Part shown: positions 11,663 through 25,200 of the stretch, one piece after another
Layout: each line of letters begins with the position of its first letter
Numbering within the stretch: the first letter of the stretch is position 1
Source of the DNA: Sindora glabra
Lineage: Eukaryota; Streptophyta; Magnoliopsida; Fabales; Fabaceae
Length of the DNA stretch: 64,000 nucleotides
Direction: 5' to 3'
Assembly: GCA_020226215.1 (NCBI GenBank)
Contig: CM035233.1
Location: 52,165,751-52,229,750 of the forward strand
Notes under the pieces: generated by a model
Databases searched by the model: none
Told to the model about the DNA's origin: nothing
What the model saw: only the letters and a program-made list of their open reading frames with translations
Position numbers and translations under genes: made by a program

Positions 11663-13250
11663 CTGAGGAGAAAAACACCCTTCACAAGACAGTGTTCTGA
11701 ATACTCAAATTTTCTGCTCTGAATAGAGAACACCTGAAAGGATATTTCTGATAAAGAATGAGTAAAAGATGAGAATTTTGTTCTACAAATATTTCTAACA
11801 GACATAAGCAAAAACTCGCATATAATATGTGTGGAAATTGATTTTAACATACTCAAATAAACAGATTGGATATAACTGAGAAGCTAAGAACATCTTTACA
11901 TGCCAACTTGGCATCTGAATATCTTATAAAATAATGTGAAAATAGTAGGTGTATTTCAATTAAATTCTCATGCACCCCATCATCCTTAGAGCTTAGTTCC
12001 TTTTAAAATTACAACCATCATCGCCTGTACAGCACAGTATGAGATTCAAAGAACAATTTGAATCAGAACTACTAAAATTGCAGAAGGAGATATCCTCATT
12101 CATAGTCACTTAAAAAGATAAATAAAGAATATCAAGCAATCAACACCAATCACACAGGCTATTTGAATCAGAACTACTAAAATCGCTGAAGGTGAAATCC
12201 TCATCCATAGTCGCTCTAAAAATAAACAGGGAATATCAAACAATCTACACAAATCACACACAGTGAGGACTAATCAACAATCTCCTAGGATTGTTCACAG
12301 AAGCCCCAATCTGTATCACCATAAAAACCAGCCAAGTTAAAAACTAAGTTCGATAATGCATGAAAATCAATTATCACTCAGGCACAGCTTGCACCGTTCC
12401 ACCTATTTCTAGAGCCTTAGCCCCAGTGAAAGACAACCACAGAACCGAAACATAAGGAATATAAAGAAGATACCAGTAGCAGATACTGTACGAATAACAG
12501 AACAAAGCTTCTTGAAGACCCAATCCGCTTCAAAAGTAGAAGCTTAACATAACAAGCACCTCGAGGTTCAAGATATAAATTCTCGATTTACCCAAAAAAT
12601 CCAACACAATCATAGAACAAGAACCAAGTAACTCACTTGTAAAACCCAATTGGCTCAGAAAGTCTAGAAGAAAGTTCGTAGCATACACGATACACAAACA
12701 ATCAAGTTCGCCCAAAAAGAAGAAATGAGACCAACAAAAGAATTATAACACACACGTGTCAGATCAAGGAGACTCGATCACCCAGAAAAAAAAACCTAAT
12801 GCCCAATTATTTTACCCAAGAATCACAACATTCCTAATCCAATGCAAAAGAAACGATAAACCATATCTTACTAGATAGGAAAAGCACCAGCACAGTGCAT
12901 GATTTTTCTATTAAAAAAAAAACAGAAAACTTAAATTCAACTCAAATTGAAAAATGCATCAGTTAGCTTGCACAGTTCCACAGAAAATGCTAAACCGCCC
13001 AAACAAAATCATAATTTGATCTGTCATTAGAAAAACCCAGATAAAATTCACCTTACCGGAGGCCTTCGAGGAGCAAAACTAAAGCCAGCGAGAGGAGAGA
13101 GGGTGGTTCGGGTAGGGGGAGAGAGTTTGCGAGACACAGAATGCAAATCGAAAAAGCGATCCCTCCTCGGAATGATTGATTGATTGCGTTGATTTTGATC
13201 AGAGAAATTATATTTATTCGTCGAATGAATGAAATGAAATGGGAACGCAA
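11663..13250 (-). other. Leader intron and 5' UTR exon of the UBC22-type gene
   Basis: A non-coding first exon probably ends at 13057, where the minus strand reads CCTCCG then GTAAGG, a good donor. Upstream it is CT-rich, as plant leaders often are. This would make a leader intron of about 1.4 kb (13056 to 11663). At about 12040-12250 the intron holds two imperfect copies of a roughly 110-bp stretch (TTTGAATCAGAACTACTAAAAT and similar). Open frames here are not conserved-looking. Confidence 0.5.
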
Positions 13251-13253
13251 ATT

Positions 13254-13263
13254 ATTTTATATA
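13254..13263 (-). promoter_or_regulatory. Probable TATA box of the UBC22-type gene
   Basis: The minus strand reads TATATAAAAT, about 200 bases upstream of the inferred leader donor at 13057. The downstream sequence is the CT-rich putative leader. Position and motif only. Confidence 0.5.
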
Positions 13264-16200
13264 TGCACTTTGCATTGCGTGTTATTTAAATATTAAAAAA
13301 CTACATGATTTGAAATTTCATAAATTATTAAAATGGTAATAAAGTTGATAATCTAATTTATTTTAAAAAAATTTAAAAATATTGTTTTGAAGCGCCGTGT
13401 TGGTGGACTGATCCTCTGGATTTATAGACGTTGGATTCTTTGTGTCTATCCCATTGCCACGCGCTGTTCTGTAGGCGTGACCTCCACCGCCTTTAGAGTG
13501 AGTGATTACGGTGAACTGAAACAAATATGTAGTACCATTTAAAGGCTTAATGATTTGGAAACAACGTAATTTTTCTGATCGCAGTATGTGATTATTGATT
13601 GACGTTGTCCCTGTGTCAGCAAATCTTATAAGAATTGTATCTCAAAATTTATAAGATGTTAATAAAATAATTTTTAAATTATATAAAATTATAATTATAA
13701 TTTTATTTTTAAATAATAATTTATGTATATAATTTGAAAAATTCTAAAGTACTCTCAGAATTTTTAAACTCTAGGCGGTGTGACACAATATAATCTATTA
13801 GATGAGATTATCAAAAAAATTTCACAATATGGCCTATGTTGTGCCATAACACTTAATATTTGAAATTTCTGAAGTTACTGTAGCAAGGTCTATATAATTT
13901 GATTCCTAATTATATAATTAAGTTAAAAATAATTTTTAAAAAAAAACTATACATACAATTAATATTTATAAATGAAATTATAATTTTATATATTTTAAAG
14001 ATTATTTTATCATTTTATTGGTTATTAAAAGATTGCTCAAAGAGAAAAGATAAAACACAAACTTAACATTTTGGAGGTAAAGTCCTTCGTTACAATAGTT
14101 AAAATAATAAAATTATTAATTTTTGAAAGAGGAAAATCAAGAACATTTGAGAGATTCAAAAAAGCCCACCAATCATGCATATGTATCATTCTATCCAGTT
14201 ATGAACAATACATACCTCCCAATCTTGTACCAATAACTTCTTGCAATAAAAATGCAAATTCATTGCTATCATTACCTTTTGATTATCATTTAGCAAAGTA
14301 TCTACCAAACTTCTTCAATCTATTTCCAAAATGATTTAGTGAAAAACCATATCCCAATTTAAATGAAGGCCCCGATAGGCCCTTCAAATTTTATGAATCG
14401 ATTTGACCATAACTAATATAAGATGATTCTTCTAATAATTCTATCAATTTATTTCACATGCATAGGCAAACATCACAAAATACAATTCATATCTTATTCA
14501 TAAAAAAATCCATTATATATTCATTTTCAAGAATTTCATTATACAATAAGTGGTTTATAAAAAAAAAGAAGTTAAATTAACTTATGAACTCTAAATGTAG
14601 AACATAAGTTATCCTAACCGTACAAATCATACCCTAACATTGATGTCCTAATCAACCAAAGAAACTTAACCCACTATATCGCTTAAATCCATTATCACAT
14701 ATATATAAATATACCAATTCTATATCTATTGCCAATCCACCAAAAGGATGGATGTCAAAACCCTTAAAGAAAAATGTTCTACTTATTACAATGGTGAAGG
14801 AAGGTCTTGCAAAGTATTTGAAAAGTTAAACGTATAAAACAATAAATATGATTCTTTGTAAGAAATATTCTATCTAACATTCCATAAGAAGTAATCTAGA
14901 ATAATTAGAAAAAGAGTGAATAGACAATTATAAATATTTCAAAATTTTGAGTTATATGGAACTTTAAACATAGGATACTAAACCTTTTGTCATTTTTATG
15001 ATTGTTGGCATAGCTAATTACTCGTAAGGGTATTATTTGTTAATTTAGAATAAAAAAGATTTCCAAAACTTCAATAAAATTTGCAATAAACATATATATA
15101 TCAAACAAGTTTTCTCCTTGTGCCTCCAAACTATCCTTATCCAATATAATATTCAACCTTATACCTTTCATGTCACCATTATCCTACACAATTTAACACA
15201 CAAATCCTAGTACATATAATCACATCCCAACATAACCTGCACTCATCATATCATTTCATTACCTATCATGACATAATTCATATACAATCAAATCATTCCT
15301 TATTGATAAGAAACATAAGCTTATAACATCACATTATAAAGGGATCATACTTAATCATAACATAATTTACACACCTCGATAATATCATGCCTTCATTATA
15401 TGACCTCAAGCAACATAGTACTCAAATTATTTCATTCACATCTAATTCACATTCTTTTTAAGATAAATTATCGTACATATGTGTTAAGAAGAACAAATTA
15501 TTCTCAATAATATTTACATATCAATTGCATTGGTAAACAATCATTAAATAAGCAATACTAACTCGCATGATATTCATAAACATGTATAAATACTCACATT
15601 AGGCTTATAAAAGAAAGAAAATTCATTTAAAAGCTTTTAAGAAGAGAAAAATGCAAGAAAAAGTAAAAGGAATAAATTGTGCAATTGATTCAGCCTAGTA
15701 TACAACCTAGGTAGATTGCATTCTACCTTCATAAAATTGATTATATAATTAATTTGACATAAGCTAATTACATTCTACCTTTTTGGAATTGACTGCACAG
15801 TTCATTTAGCTTGGGCAGATTGCATATTGCCTTTATGGAATTAGTTATGCAATTAATTCCTATAAGGAATTCTCTAGATTTTTTTTGTAAAAATTCATTA
15901 TTTATATGCCATTAATAACTTCCAAACTTTATTTATTTCATACCAAACCACAACCGATTCATTAATAACATTAAATATTATCTTTAAACATCCTAACTAT
16001 CATAATTTTAATCAATTTAATGCATCAAATATCATTTCCATGTATGATCATCAACATGCCATAAAAATGCTAAACTCACCAAAATAACAAATTTAAACTA
16101 AAAATTTGGTAGAATACTACTCACCAGGTTAAGAATAGTGGACTAAAATGTAAAACAAAAAGATTAGAACTTATATTTATCAAACAAGGGATAATTTATG

Positions 16201-16799
16201 AATCAGTAATGATTCAACTCCCATTGACTATCCTAGTTTGAATTTCATGATTAAAAGAGAAAATGCTTGAGTATAGAAAAGATTGCTTGAGAATTAATGA
16301 GTTGTTTACCATAAAGAGAGAAAATTGATAAAAGAATGAAAATCTTCCTTAGGGAACCTAGGGTTACCTTAGGAGGAAAATAAAGGAAATGATAGGAAAA
16401 TAAGAAAGGTAGGAGATGGTTAGGTAATCTAAGGTTAAAATAGGGGTTAACAACATTTTAGAAAAGTGGCAAATTTGAAATTCCTATTTATAATCTCATA
16501 TTTCTTTCATGTATCTCACTTGCTAAATAACAAATGCTTTATTTCTCATTTAATATTATCATTAATTTCTAACATTTCCTTAGATCCTTTTTATTAGTAG
16601 AATTTCTTCTAACATATCCATAAATTCTAATAATTCTTAAAATTCAAAATATATCACTCAAACAAATAAGTAAATGCAATCGATAACTAATAAATTATTA
16701 ATTAAATAAAATTTTAAATTTTTAGGTTTGTAATATAAAAACTTAGTAATGAAGGAATCATAGCTCCTTACATTATGAATAAAACTTTTTAACCAACTA
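13264..16799. other. Intergenic DNA, nothing firmly recognised
   Basis: A short GC-richer patch (13390-13520) lies behind the UBC22 promoter; the rest is AT-rich. The 15640-15880 stretch has loosely repeated phrases such as AGATTGCAT and TGCAATTAATT, suggesting diverged internal repeats. The frame at 14071-14334 (+) has no recognisable domain. Unidentified repeat DNA is likely but could not be classed. Confidence 0.4.
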
Positions 16800-19000
16800 C
16801 CCAATTCATTCTAAATTAAAACACTATAACCAAAATAGTTAGAAGCCTTCTTTATTGCTTCATCAATATTTATTTTCACCTAACCAAATGGAGAAAGATG
16901 CCACTTAACCTCTAACTTAATATATTTGGTTCATTAGAATGAACAAAAACAAGGTAAAAAATAAAGGCATTTCTCTATTTCTATAAAAGTCAAATAGTGA
17001 ATCTTCAAGTTAGAAACTAGTCCACACTAGTCACTGACATTTACTAACTAGACATATTCCATTCAAAGTAATCATCCCATTGTAAAACGAAGAAGATTCC
17101 TTTATATTGCAGTTTAAGAGATGAGATTAGGTTTGTTTAGTAGCATCACAGCCTTGTAAAGTACAAAAAATGTCTTCTAGTTTGTTATAATAGTTCCCAC
17201 ACATCCCATTTTCCAACCTTCTTCTATATTTCTCAACATAGGTTAGTAAATTGATATGATAGCATTTCTATATAAATAAACAAACTTGTTCTAGTTTATT
17301 CCAATTCATTATTTTTTCCAAATCCACCCTTTCTCACAAACATCAAAATATCAAAATCTATTGCATGTAATTGCAACTTTAAATTATCCTTATTTATTTC
17401 TCCTTCACAATAAAAAACTAGCATTCTAGCAAGAGGTAGGAATGTTGCAATACATTTAAGAATATAATGTGGCAATCATTGCATTAAAAACATCAAGCTA
17501 GCAAGCATGCCCTTACTAGATATTTAACTCACCATAAGTTCAATCCTTATCTTTGGTAGGATGGGATAAACTATCATCTTACCAAGTTTAAGATCTTTCA
17601 CCTAACAATCTTTTTAAAAGAAAGTGGGATTTACATCACTAATACTTTTGGCTAGATATTTTAAAAATTTTATCTAACTTTTGCTAAGGCTTTTTTAAAA
17701 AAATGAATTGAAATTCTAAATATTAATTAACTATAACTAGTTACCATTATAACCATATTTACCTTTTAAGACTGTATCTATAACTCATTTCTTGTATTCA
17801 TCATTTTTCATGCTAATTTCATAAGGTAAATATAATTGAATTCTCTAAGATGACAACAACCCATCTGCCCTACTCCTTAAGCTAACAAAATTCTTCTCAA
17901 TAATAGTATGGACTTTCCTCTGATGAAATTATGATCTCCTAACAAAAGCCTTTCAATGTCTTTTAATTTCCATAAAAGTAATTGCAGGGATAACAATTAC
18001 CTATATAGTAAAAGTAGGAATTGCTTCTAAAACAGATTTTGCTAGCATTATTTTGCCTATTATAGATAAAAATTTAGATTTCTAGCTAGCTAATTTATCT
18101 TGAATTCTTTTAGTAAAATGACTATATGTGTATCTTATCACTCTTTTATGAATAAGAGGAATTCTTAGGTATTTTCCTAGATTAGAAGTTTCAGAAAAAC
18201 CATTTCTTTCTATAATTTGATTTTTTAACTTTGATTTGACGTTCTTAGAGAAAGAGAAGCTAGTTTTCACATGATTCACCTTTTAACTAGACATTAAAGA
18301 GAAATTATTTAGACAATTTATTATCATCTTTATTTGATTAATAAAGGTTTCCACAAATAGAAGCAAGTTATTTACAAATATTAATTGAGAAATCCTTAGG
18401 CCATTTTTCCCACTCTCTAAGGAATCCAATTCTTCTCATTAATTGCATCATATCTCATATGAAATAATTTATCCATATAGAAGACAAATGTATAAAAAGA
18501 AAGTGAGTCCCTTTTGTCTTAAACCTTTAAAAAGACAGGAATTCTCCATCAAATTCTCATTCCATAGAACATTAAAAGAAGTGAAAGTAATACATCTTAT
18601 TATGGGTTTAGAAATGTTGTCACTCATCTAAATTTAAAAAAAAAACCTTCTTAATGAATTCCTAGCTTAACGATCACAAGCCTTCTTAAAATCAACCTTA
18701 ATAGTAAAGCAGCCTTTTTTACCTTTCATATTCCTCATAGAATGGATCATTTCCTATGCAATGACAATGTTATCTTGTATACATCTTCTTGAAATAAAAC
18801 TGGCTTGAAAAGGGAAAAATAACTTAGACATTATGCTTTTAAGTTTATTTGCTGTGATTTTAGTCACATATTTGTATGTTACATTGCACAAAGCAACCAA
18901 CCAAAATTAATTGACAAATTTTGATTTCTTTATTTTAAGAATTAAATAAACTAAAGTTTTATTTTCATCTCTAAGCTCTTTGCCTTTAAAAAAATCACAT
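16800..19000 (-). mobile_element. Decayed LINE (non-LTR retrotransposon), reverse transcriptase to RNase H start
   Basis: Minus-strand translation follows the plant LINE ORF2 order. First comes a segment like PFQASFISRRCIQDN (about 18830-18790). Then EMIHSMRNMKGKKG, followed by TIKVDFKKACD (about 18700-18675), the usual first catalytic Asp motif. Next is LFKGLRQKG, then LIFVNNLLLF at the FADD box position, with both Asp replaced by Asn. FSKNVKSKLKNQI and LGKYLRIPLIHKRV (18082-18279) follow. An RNase H start, VKINIDEAI, lies near 16870. Stops and frameshifts are scattered throughout and no poly(A) end was fixed. The family assignment rests on motif order. It is inactive. Confidence 0.7.
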
Positions 19001-19219
19001 TCTAATAGCATGTTATTCAAATCTTTACATAACAATTATTTATTTACGAATTTAATTAATCGAAGCTACTGAGTTAATATATTATCTTTTTTAAAAAATA
19101 TATATATAAGGGGGCTTAACATTACAAGAAATGAATAGTAAGCTTTATATCGTATAAGAACAAATTATGACAATTAACAAAAACCACTTGGATGACTTTA
19201 TCTTTGATATCGTATATAA

Positions 19220-19590
19220 AGGTATATTTGGCTAACTAATTTGCCACTTTATTTTGCTTATGTTAAATCTAGAAAAATTTCACTTCCCAATCCAAAGCCA
19301 ACAAATCAATAATTTGCATAGTCAAATGAGCATAAGAGTGAGTTATAGAGCAACTATGCTCCACCAATGCAATTGCTTTTATGCAGTTTAACTCCAAACG
19401 CATCTTTTGCAATCTTAACTCATAAGTTAGCTTCAAAGCTGTATTCATACTCTATGATTCAACAACTAAAACTCCTTGTGGCCTTATTATATAGGCAAAG
19501 TAGTTTCTACTATTCTTAATCACCTCTCCATATGTAGTAACAGTTCTACTAGTATGACAAGGTCCATCAATGTTAACCTTTACCCACCCA
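19220..19590 (-). pseudogene. Second LINE RNase H remnant
   Basis: The minus strand translates as WVKVNIDGPCHTS, then YGEVIKNSRNYFAY, ALKLTYELRLQKM and finally HKQNKVANWLAKYT-like sequence with stops. This is the plant LINE RNase H layout: first Asp in NIDG, the Glu-bearing helix, and a late HxxNxxA motif. It lies upstream, relative to its own strand, of the reverse transcriptase in the neighbouring remnant. It is therefore from a different insertion or a rearranged copy. One in-frame stop lies just before the ALKLTYEL helix and others near the end. Confidence 0.65.
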
Positions 19591-20339
19591 TACACTCTCA
19601 TCAAAAGTAAGATGTGAAATTTTTGAAACAAACTATCTTATGTTGAATTGTTTGAAGAACAAAATTTAATTAAAAATTTCTCAAGTATGTGTCATAAATT
19701 TTTCATATGTATTGCTATATTAATTATCATAATTATAATAATCATCAATATATTTAATATTGTAATTATTTTCATAAGTAAAACCCTAATGTAAATATTG
19801 AAGAAACTATACCTCATATTTATTCTTATTAGAATTAGGCTTGTGGTTTTTATCAAACAATTTGTTCTTGAAAGTTGAAACTTTCTTACTAGTGTAAATA
19901 ACTTAATTTTGAAATTAGATCCAAACCTAATTACTAGTGTGAATAAATTATTCTATTTTCAAACAAATGAATAAATTGAATAGTACTTTAGTTTACAGAC
20001 AAAGGGCTATATTTTTTTAGTAGAAAAAAAAAGGTGAGATTTTCCTAATTTTATTGGATATAACACTAATGACATGTTAGATTGCTAATAAAGGTTCATT
20101 CAAATATTATTGTCAAATGTAATTGCACTGAAGAATAATGACACAATTAGCCTATAAATATCACACAATCTTTTTAAGAGAGATTGTCCACCAAACTATA
20201 TTTGAAAGAGCCCTATAGAAAAATTGTGTAACTAGTACCATTAAAATGTTATCACTTTATGAATTAATGAGATAATCAAACCCTCTTTTAATTATCGGCA
20301 ATATTTCATTAATTTAGGGCATACAATTTGTGTACATAT
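19591..20339. other. AT-rich intergenic DNA
   Basis: No convincing open frame, RNA gene or element was seen. Confidence 0.45.
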
Positions 20340-20354
20340 TGGTTGAATAAGAAT

Positions 20355-20575
20355 TTCTCTTTTTGAGAGTAGGGAGAGTCTATGTACACTGATAATATAA
20401 TAGTGTATTAATATATAATTGACAAAATAGTGAATAAATATATCATCGAATTAAAAATTAATGTCATTATATGATATGTAGTAGAATTTGATTATCTAAT
20501 ATGTCATCCAATCTAATGATATATTAGTACATCAATATATTAATAATAAACTTGCCATTTAGAATAAGGTGTTTG
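20355..20575. mobile_element. Possible small MITE with inverted ends
   Basis: Left-arm sequence around AGTGTATTAATATATAATTG matches, with mismatches, the reverse complement of right-arm sequence around CTAATGATATATTAGTACATC. The element would be about 200 bp. No clean target duplication was found, and chance similarity in AT-rich DNA cannot be excluded. Confidence 0.3.
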
Positions 20576-20872
20576 TACAGTTTTCTGCTTAACAAAAATT
20601 GGAGGGGGAGATTGGGTGGGAACTTAAGTCAAAGCTTGTCGGTACGTGGGACAAACTCTACCTGCTATTGATTCATTTTGTTCTAATTAATCAGAAATAA
20701 AACATTCCAGCTTAAATTGCACGTGACTCTCTTCGCATTGATTCGTGTGCAGAAAAGTCCTTATACTTCTGAAACATTCAAAAGAGGCCTAAAGCAGAAA
20801 TTCGAATGAGTCCTTGAAACAGGTGGAAGTGAGACATGTGGGCTAGCTGATGCACTGCGTGACTGCAGCTGG

Positions 20873-20914
20873 TGACCGTTACAGGGTCGCCTTCCTTCAT
20901 AACTAGCCGTTAGC
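20873..20914 (-). promoter_or_regulatory. Pair of mitosis-specific-activator (MSA)-like motifs in an orphan GC-richer island
   Basis: On the minus strand, TGTAACGGTCA (20873-20883) and GCTAACGGCTA (20904-20914) each match 10 of 11 positions of the MSA consensus YCYAACGGYYA. MYB3R factors bind this element in G2/M promoters. A G-box core, CACGTG, lies near 20720. The surrounding island (about 20590-20960) is clearly less AT-rich than its flanks. No gene follows on either strand within 1 kb, so a live promoter is unproven. Confidence 0.35.
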
Positions 20915-20960
20915 GGTGCCAGCTACCACCATATTCATTCATTTAGTTGCTGCATTGGGG

Positions 20961-22217
20961 TTTCATTGGAAACAAGAAAATTCCATCTCATATTTCTTAG
21001 TCTGACTCAAAAATCGATACAATTAAGCTTTGATTCCAAGAAGCAATGTCTTAAATCAACACCGATATAATTAATCACCACTAATTTAATTTTACATATA
21101 AGTATTATTCAAAATTTGATTTCATTATTTTAAAATGGAATTCTATTGTATCACTGAAAAAATAGTACTACACTACAGAATCTCGATCTTGACAAATCTC
21201 ACCATTTTTTTCCCTAATGAGAGTCAAATTTTCATTGATAGCATTGTTTTCCTGATAAATCCCGCTTTTTTTAGTATTAGTACAGTAATTCTCAGCTCGT
21301 TTAAAAAATGATGCATAGAAAACTTACTTATAAAGTATCAAATATCTCTTCATTCCATTGAGATTTTAAGAAATAATTAATATAGAAGAACTTCAAATAA
21401 TTAAACATGCAACTTTTTGGTGAACTTTTTCTTTGGTTAGACTTGACACTCTATTAAAGCAAAAACAAGATATGCAGAACTCAACACTCCTGTTGTTTCA
21501 CGCTCTCAGATAGTCCTATCCCTTTTACCAGAAACGAAAAAGGAAAAAGACGGGATGCAACATCAAGGGCAATTTTGTCGCCGTCGGGATGTTGGGATAA
21601 GGATGCTTTGTCCTTATTTTATGATATTTGTCAATGAAACGCTCCATTGTCAAATTCCCCACCTATTAATATGGGAATAATTTAAAGAACAGCTGTATTG
21701 TAGTTTGAAGCCCCATTTTCAAATCTGATGACACAGACTCTTTGAACGGATAGTTTAACCAGTCTACCAATATAAAATTCAGGAATTGCTACTCACACCA
21801 TAAAATTTCTCATAACAAATGTACATAAATAAATCAGGAATTAACAGGCAAATGTAGAAAAAAAACGACAGAGTGCGTATGTCATGAACCACAATAGCAT
21901 GAAGCATTGGAGCTTTTGGTGGTTCAAATTCAACAGGGTAAAATAGCCCCTCTCTTCATTCAGGTTTTTTATGTGATTCCATAGCAATGAATATCAGATT
22001 TCACTTACCTATGGATTTACAAAAGAAAATGAATTTCACTCTAAACTAATTTGCAGTATAATTCAGATTTAACAGAATACAAGAATTGGGAAGAAGAATG
22101 TATCTCATACTTTGTTCTTCTGTTGGGGTAAATACAGGCCTGACGCTTCATAGAAGCTATGACAAAACTGCAAAAGTCAGATGGAAGAATATCGATAATC
22201 CTTCAACCAGACAAGTT
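20961..22217. other. Intergenic DNA and 3' flank of CSN2
   Basis: AT-rich DNA with no accepted open frame. The part next to 22217 should hold the CSN2 3' UTR. The open frame at 22086-22385 (+) is antisense to the last CSN2 exon and is not a gene. Confidence 0.5.
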
Positions 22218-25200
22218 CTAACCAACTCTGTTGCTGATAGTGTGATAAAGAGATTTAAGCTGCGTGTTCCATTTGTCAACAGCAGTATACTTTTTCATTC
22301 CTTTCGACCTGAGGCATGTATTTATTTTATGTTAATAAATAGTACATACCAGGTTTCAGAAATTAAAAAAAAATGTAAAAGCTGACCTATCTGAGCGTTC
22401 TAACAACCGGTTCACTTGATCAATGTGCCCTTGAATTCTGTTATCCAAAATCAGTGACACCAATAGCTGCTCAACATCGTGCTCGGGCACATTAAGCTCC
22501 TGCATACAAGTGTATCTCTTCAAATATATTGGGGAAACCATAATTAAGAATTTCTTAAAGAACTATTTGACACGTAAGAATTGGTCTTGGAAAAAATCAT
22601 AAGCGTATTGGATTTCTGACACATTGAGGAGGATTTTTTTTTTTTTTAAGTATTCTGTAAAATGTAAATATCTACAAAGAAGAAAGGAAGAAAAGAAAAT
22701 GCTGGAGGGAGAGTCCAGACCTATACTTAGGATAAACTGAAGGGGGGAAGACAACCCTATACTTCCTTCCCTTCCCCTCCTTGACACAGACCACAAGGCA
22801 TCACAAGTTTAGCCAACAGAAAAGGGAACAAATGGGGATGATGGAGTTGAAAGGAAAGATTTATGCGATCAAATTACCTTGGATATAAATGGGATCCTGA
22901 TCCTTGTATAGGGTTTGATGAGTTTCAGCAATACTTGCGTTCTAATATTCTTAAGTAGATCCTCGATGTAATTTCTGATAAATGGATCATCCATAATTGT
23001 TCTCCTGTTACTCTGGAACAAGATTAATTGACAAGAAAATTAGATAAAAATAAAGTGATATTTTTCTTGGAAGACAACAGTGGTGTAAAACATTATATCA
23101 TGACACTGGTGTAAAACATAATATCATGCCACACTAGGCGCTTTACCTTCAGGATCTTCTCAAACTCCAATATTTCATTCCGTTGGTAGGCTGCTATCAA
23201 GTTTGTCATTGCCAAAATTTCGGGATCATTCTTGTATCTGTGATAACTCACAACATGTGAGGGAGAGAAGAAGAAAAAATAAAAAAAAGAGTTCAGATGC
23301 CATCCTCAAGGGATTGCATAGATTAATAGGAGCAAAGGAACAAGGACTTACGGCTTAGCCTCCTGCCCATCAAATGGATTGACTTCAGACTCCATCAACA
23401 TGTTGGCAAGAACAAGGTACCTGACATGTGGCAGAAAAATAGTGGCACAGATGTTGAAAGACAGAAAAACCACTAAGTGTTTTATATTAAAGTAGTGTAT
23501 ATGTGCAAAAGTAAAAGGCTCAGAATAGAAATTCATTCCAATTAAAAATAGATAGAAGCTGTTGATTACTTGAACATTTATACAGCACCTTAAGAAGACA
23601 TGATGGATTTTTAACTAGAGTGGAGTGGTCTTCATATGCAAAAGTGAAAGACTCAGATATAATTTATTTAAAATAATAATAATAATAATAACACAGTTGC
23701 CAACAATTGATCACTTATATCATTTATAATGAAGCTGCACAAAAAAGGATTTTAAATGGAAGAGTATTGCCTACCTTTTAAATAAAAGGATAGATCAAAT
23801 CAATGATCCTTAAACTAATGCATGGTTATTTTTATACAAATTATTTGAAAATAACAAGAATGCTCAAAAACATACTTCAAGCATTGAATACGCCGCTGAT
23901 TTCCAGCTTCATCATAATTTTTAAAAGCTTCGAAGAAGTCAGTTGCAGCTTCAGCCCATTGACGCTCTGCCATGTGCATTTTCCCTCCACATTCATGAAT
24001 TATCCCCATAATTCTTGGATGGGGAATTGCTGACTTAATAGTGAGTGCTTTCTGGTAAAGTTGCTGCATTTGGTATCATGGAGATTGATAAGTATCAATA
24101 GAAAAACATCAAATAAGATGTAATTAAATGAAAGGGTCAATATGTAAGCCATCGAAGGATCACAGACTAGAGGGCAATCATTAGTCATATGAACACTCCT
24201 GAACCACCTAAAAATTAAATACAGATAATTAACACAACTGCATGCCTTCTACAGAAAGCACCAAATAAAGCGAGTTTATGTCCAAAAAATACAAAGGTTA
24301 ACAACATGAGAATGCACATAACGAACAAAGATATTATGTCCAAAACAAATTCTGACCTTGAGTTTTTTGTTATTCTTGGTCTCAGTGTACATTTGAATCT
24401 CTATTGCATAAACTTCCAAAAGCTGAGTTCCCTTCTTGTGGTCATCTGTGCCATCTTCTCTTTGACAAGATCTGTGAAGCTCCTTCAAGATCTAACAAAT
24501 TCAAGGAATCCTTGAATTATTTATAGACTAGTTGATAATTAATAATATAAAAAACACAGACATCTACATTAAGTTTAATACCAACTCACAATATTAAGAT
24601 AATACCTTACTCATTCGTCCATATTCACCGATATCAAAAAAAATCTTGCAAAGCTTCAGATTTGTCTTAAACCACAATCTCTGCATAATGAGTGAGAGCG
24701 TACACCTAAGGTCGCATTAATGAGGTGAGGCACAGATAAGATAAACTTAATGGTCTGACCTCATTTTTTGCCTCCTCAAGGGCTTTCAGAGTTGTCTGGT
24801 AGAATTCCTGAAGAAGGCCAAAGTTCTGGCTGGCTGAGCCTGACACGTAATCCATGATGCTGTTTATACATTTTTCACTATAATTTCGCGTCACTGCTGA
24901 CTTAATATAAGTCAACATTTCCCTGTAAGCTTCCATCATCTCTTTATACCTCCCCAGTCGATAATAAAGCTTGACGGTTTGTTTTAGAGCTTTAAACCCC
25001 CTGGTCAAATGTGAAATATATGTCATATTATATATAACAGTTTCTTATGAATATAGAAAGATTCTGAGCAAGTCATCATGCTAATAATGCTAAAAAGTAG
25101 AAAGGGCCCATCAATATAATCAAGAAACGAGAGAGAGAAATATTCAAATGAAAGAAGTATATATTATTATTATTATTATTATTATTATTAAAGGAAACAA

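Noticed and set aside
11310..11678. Minus-strand open frame of 122 codons in the UBC22 leader intron
   Set aside because: It spans the proposed mini-exon and intron by chance. Splicing to the conserved ATNENLPP exon explains the locus better.
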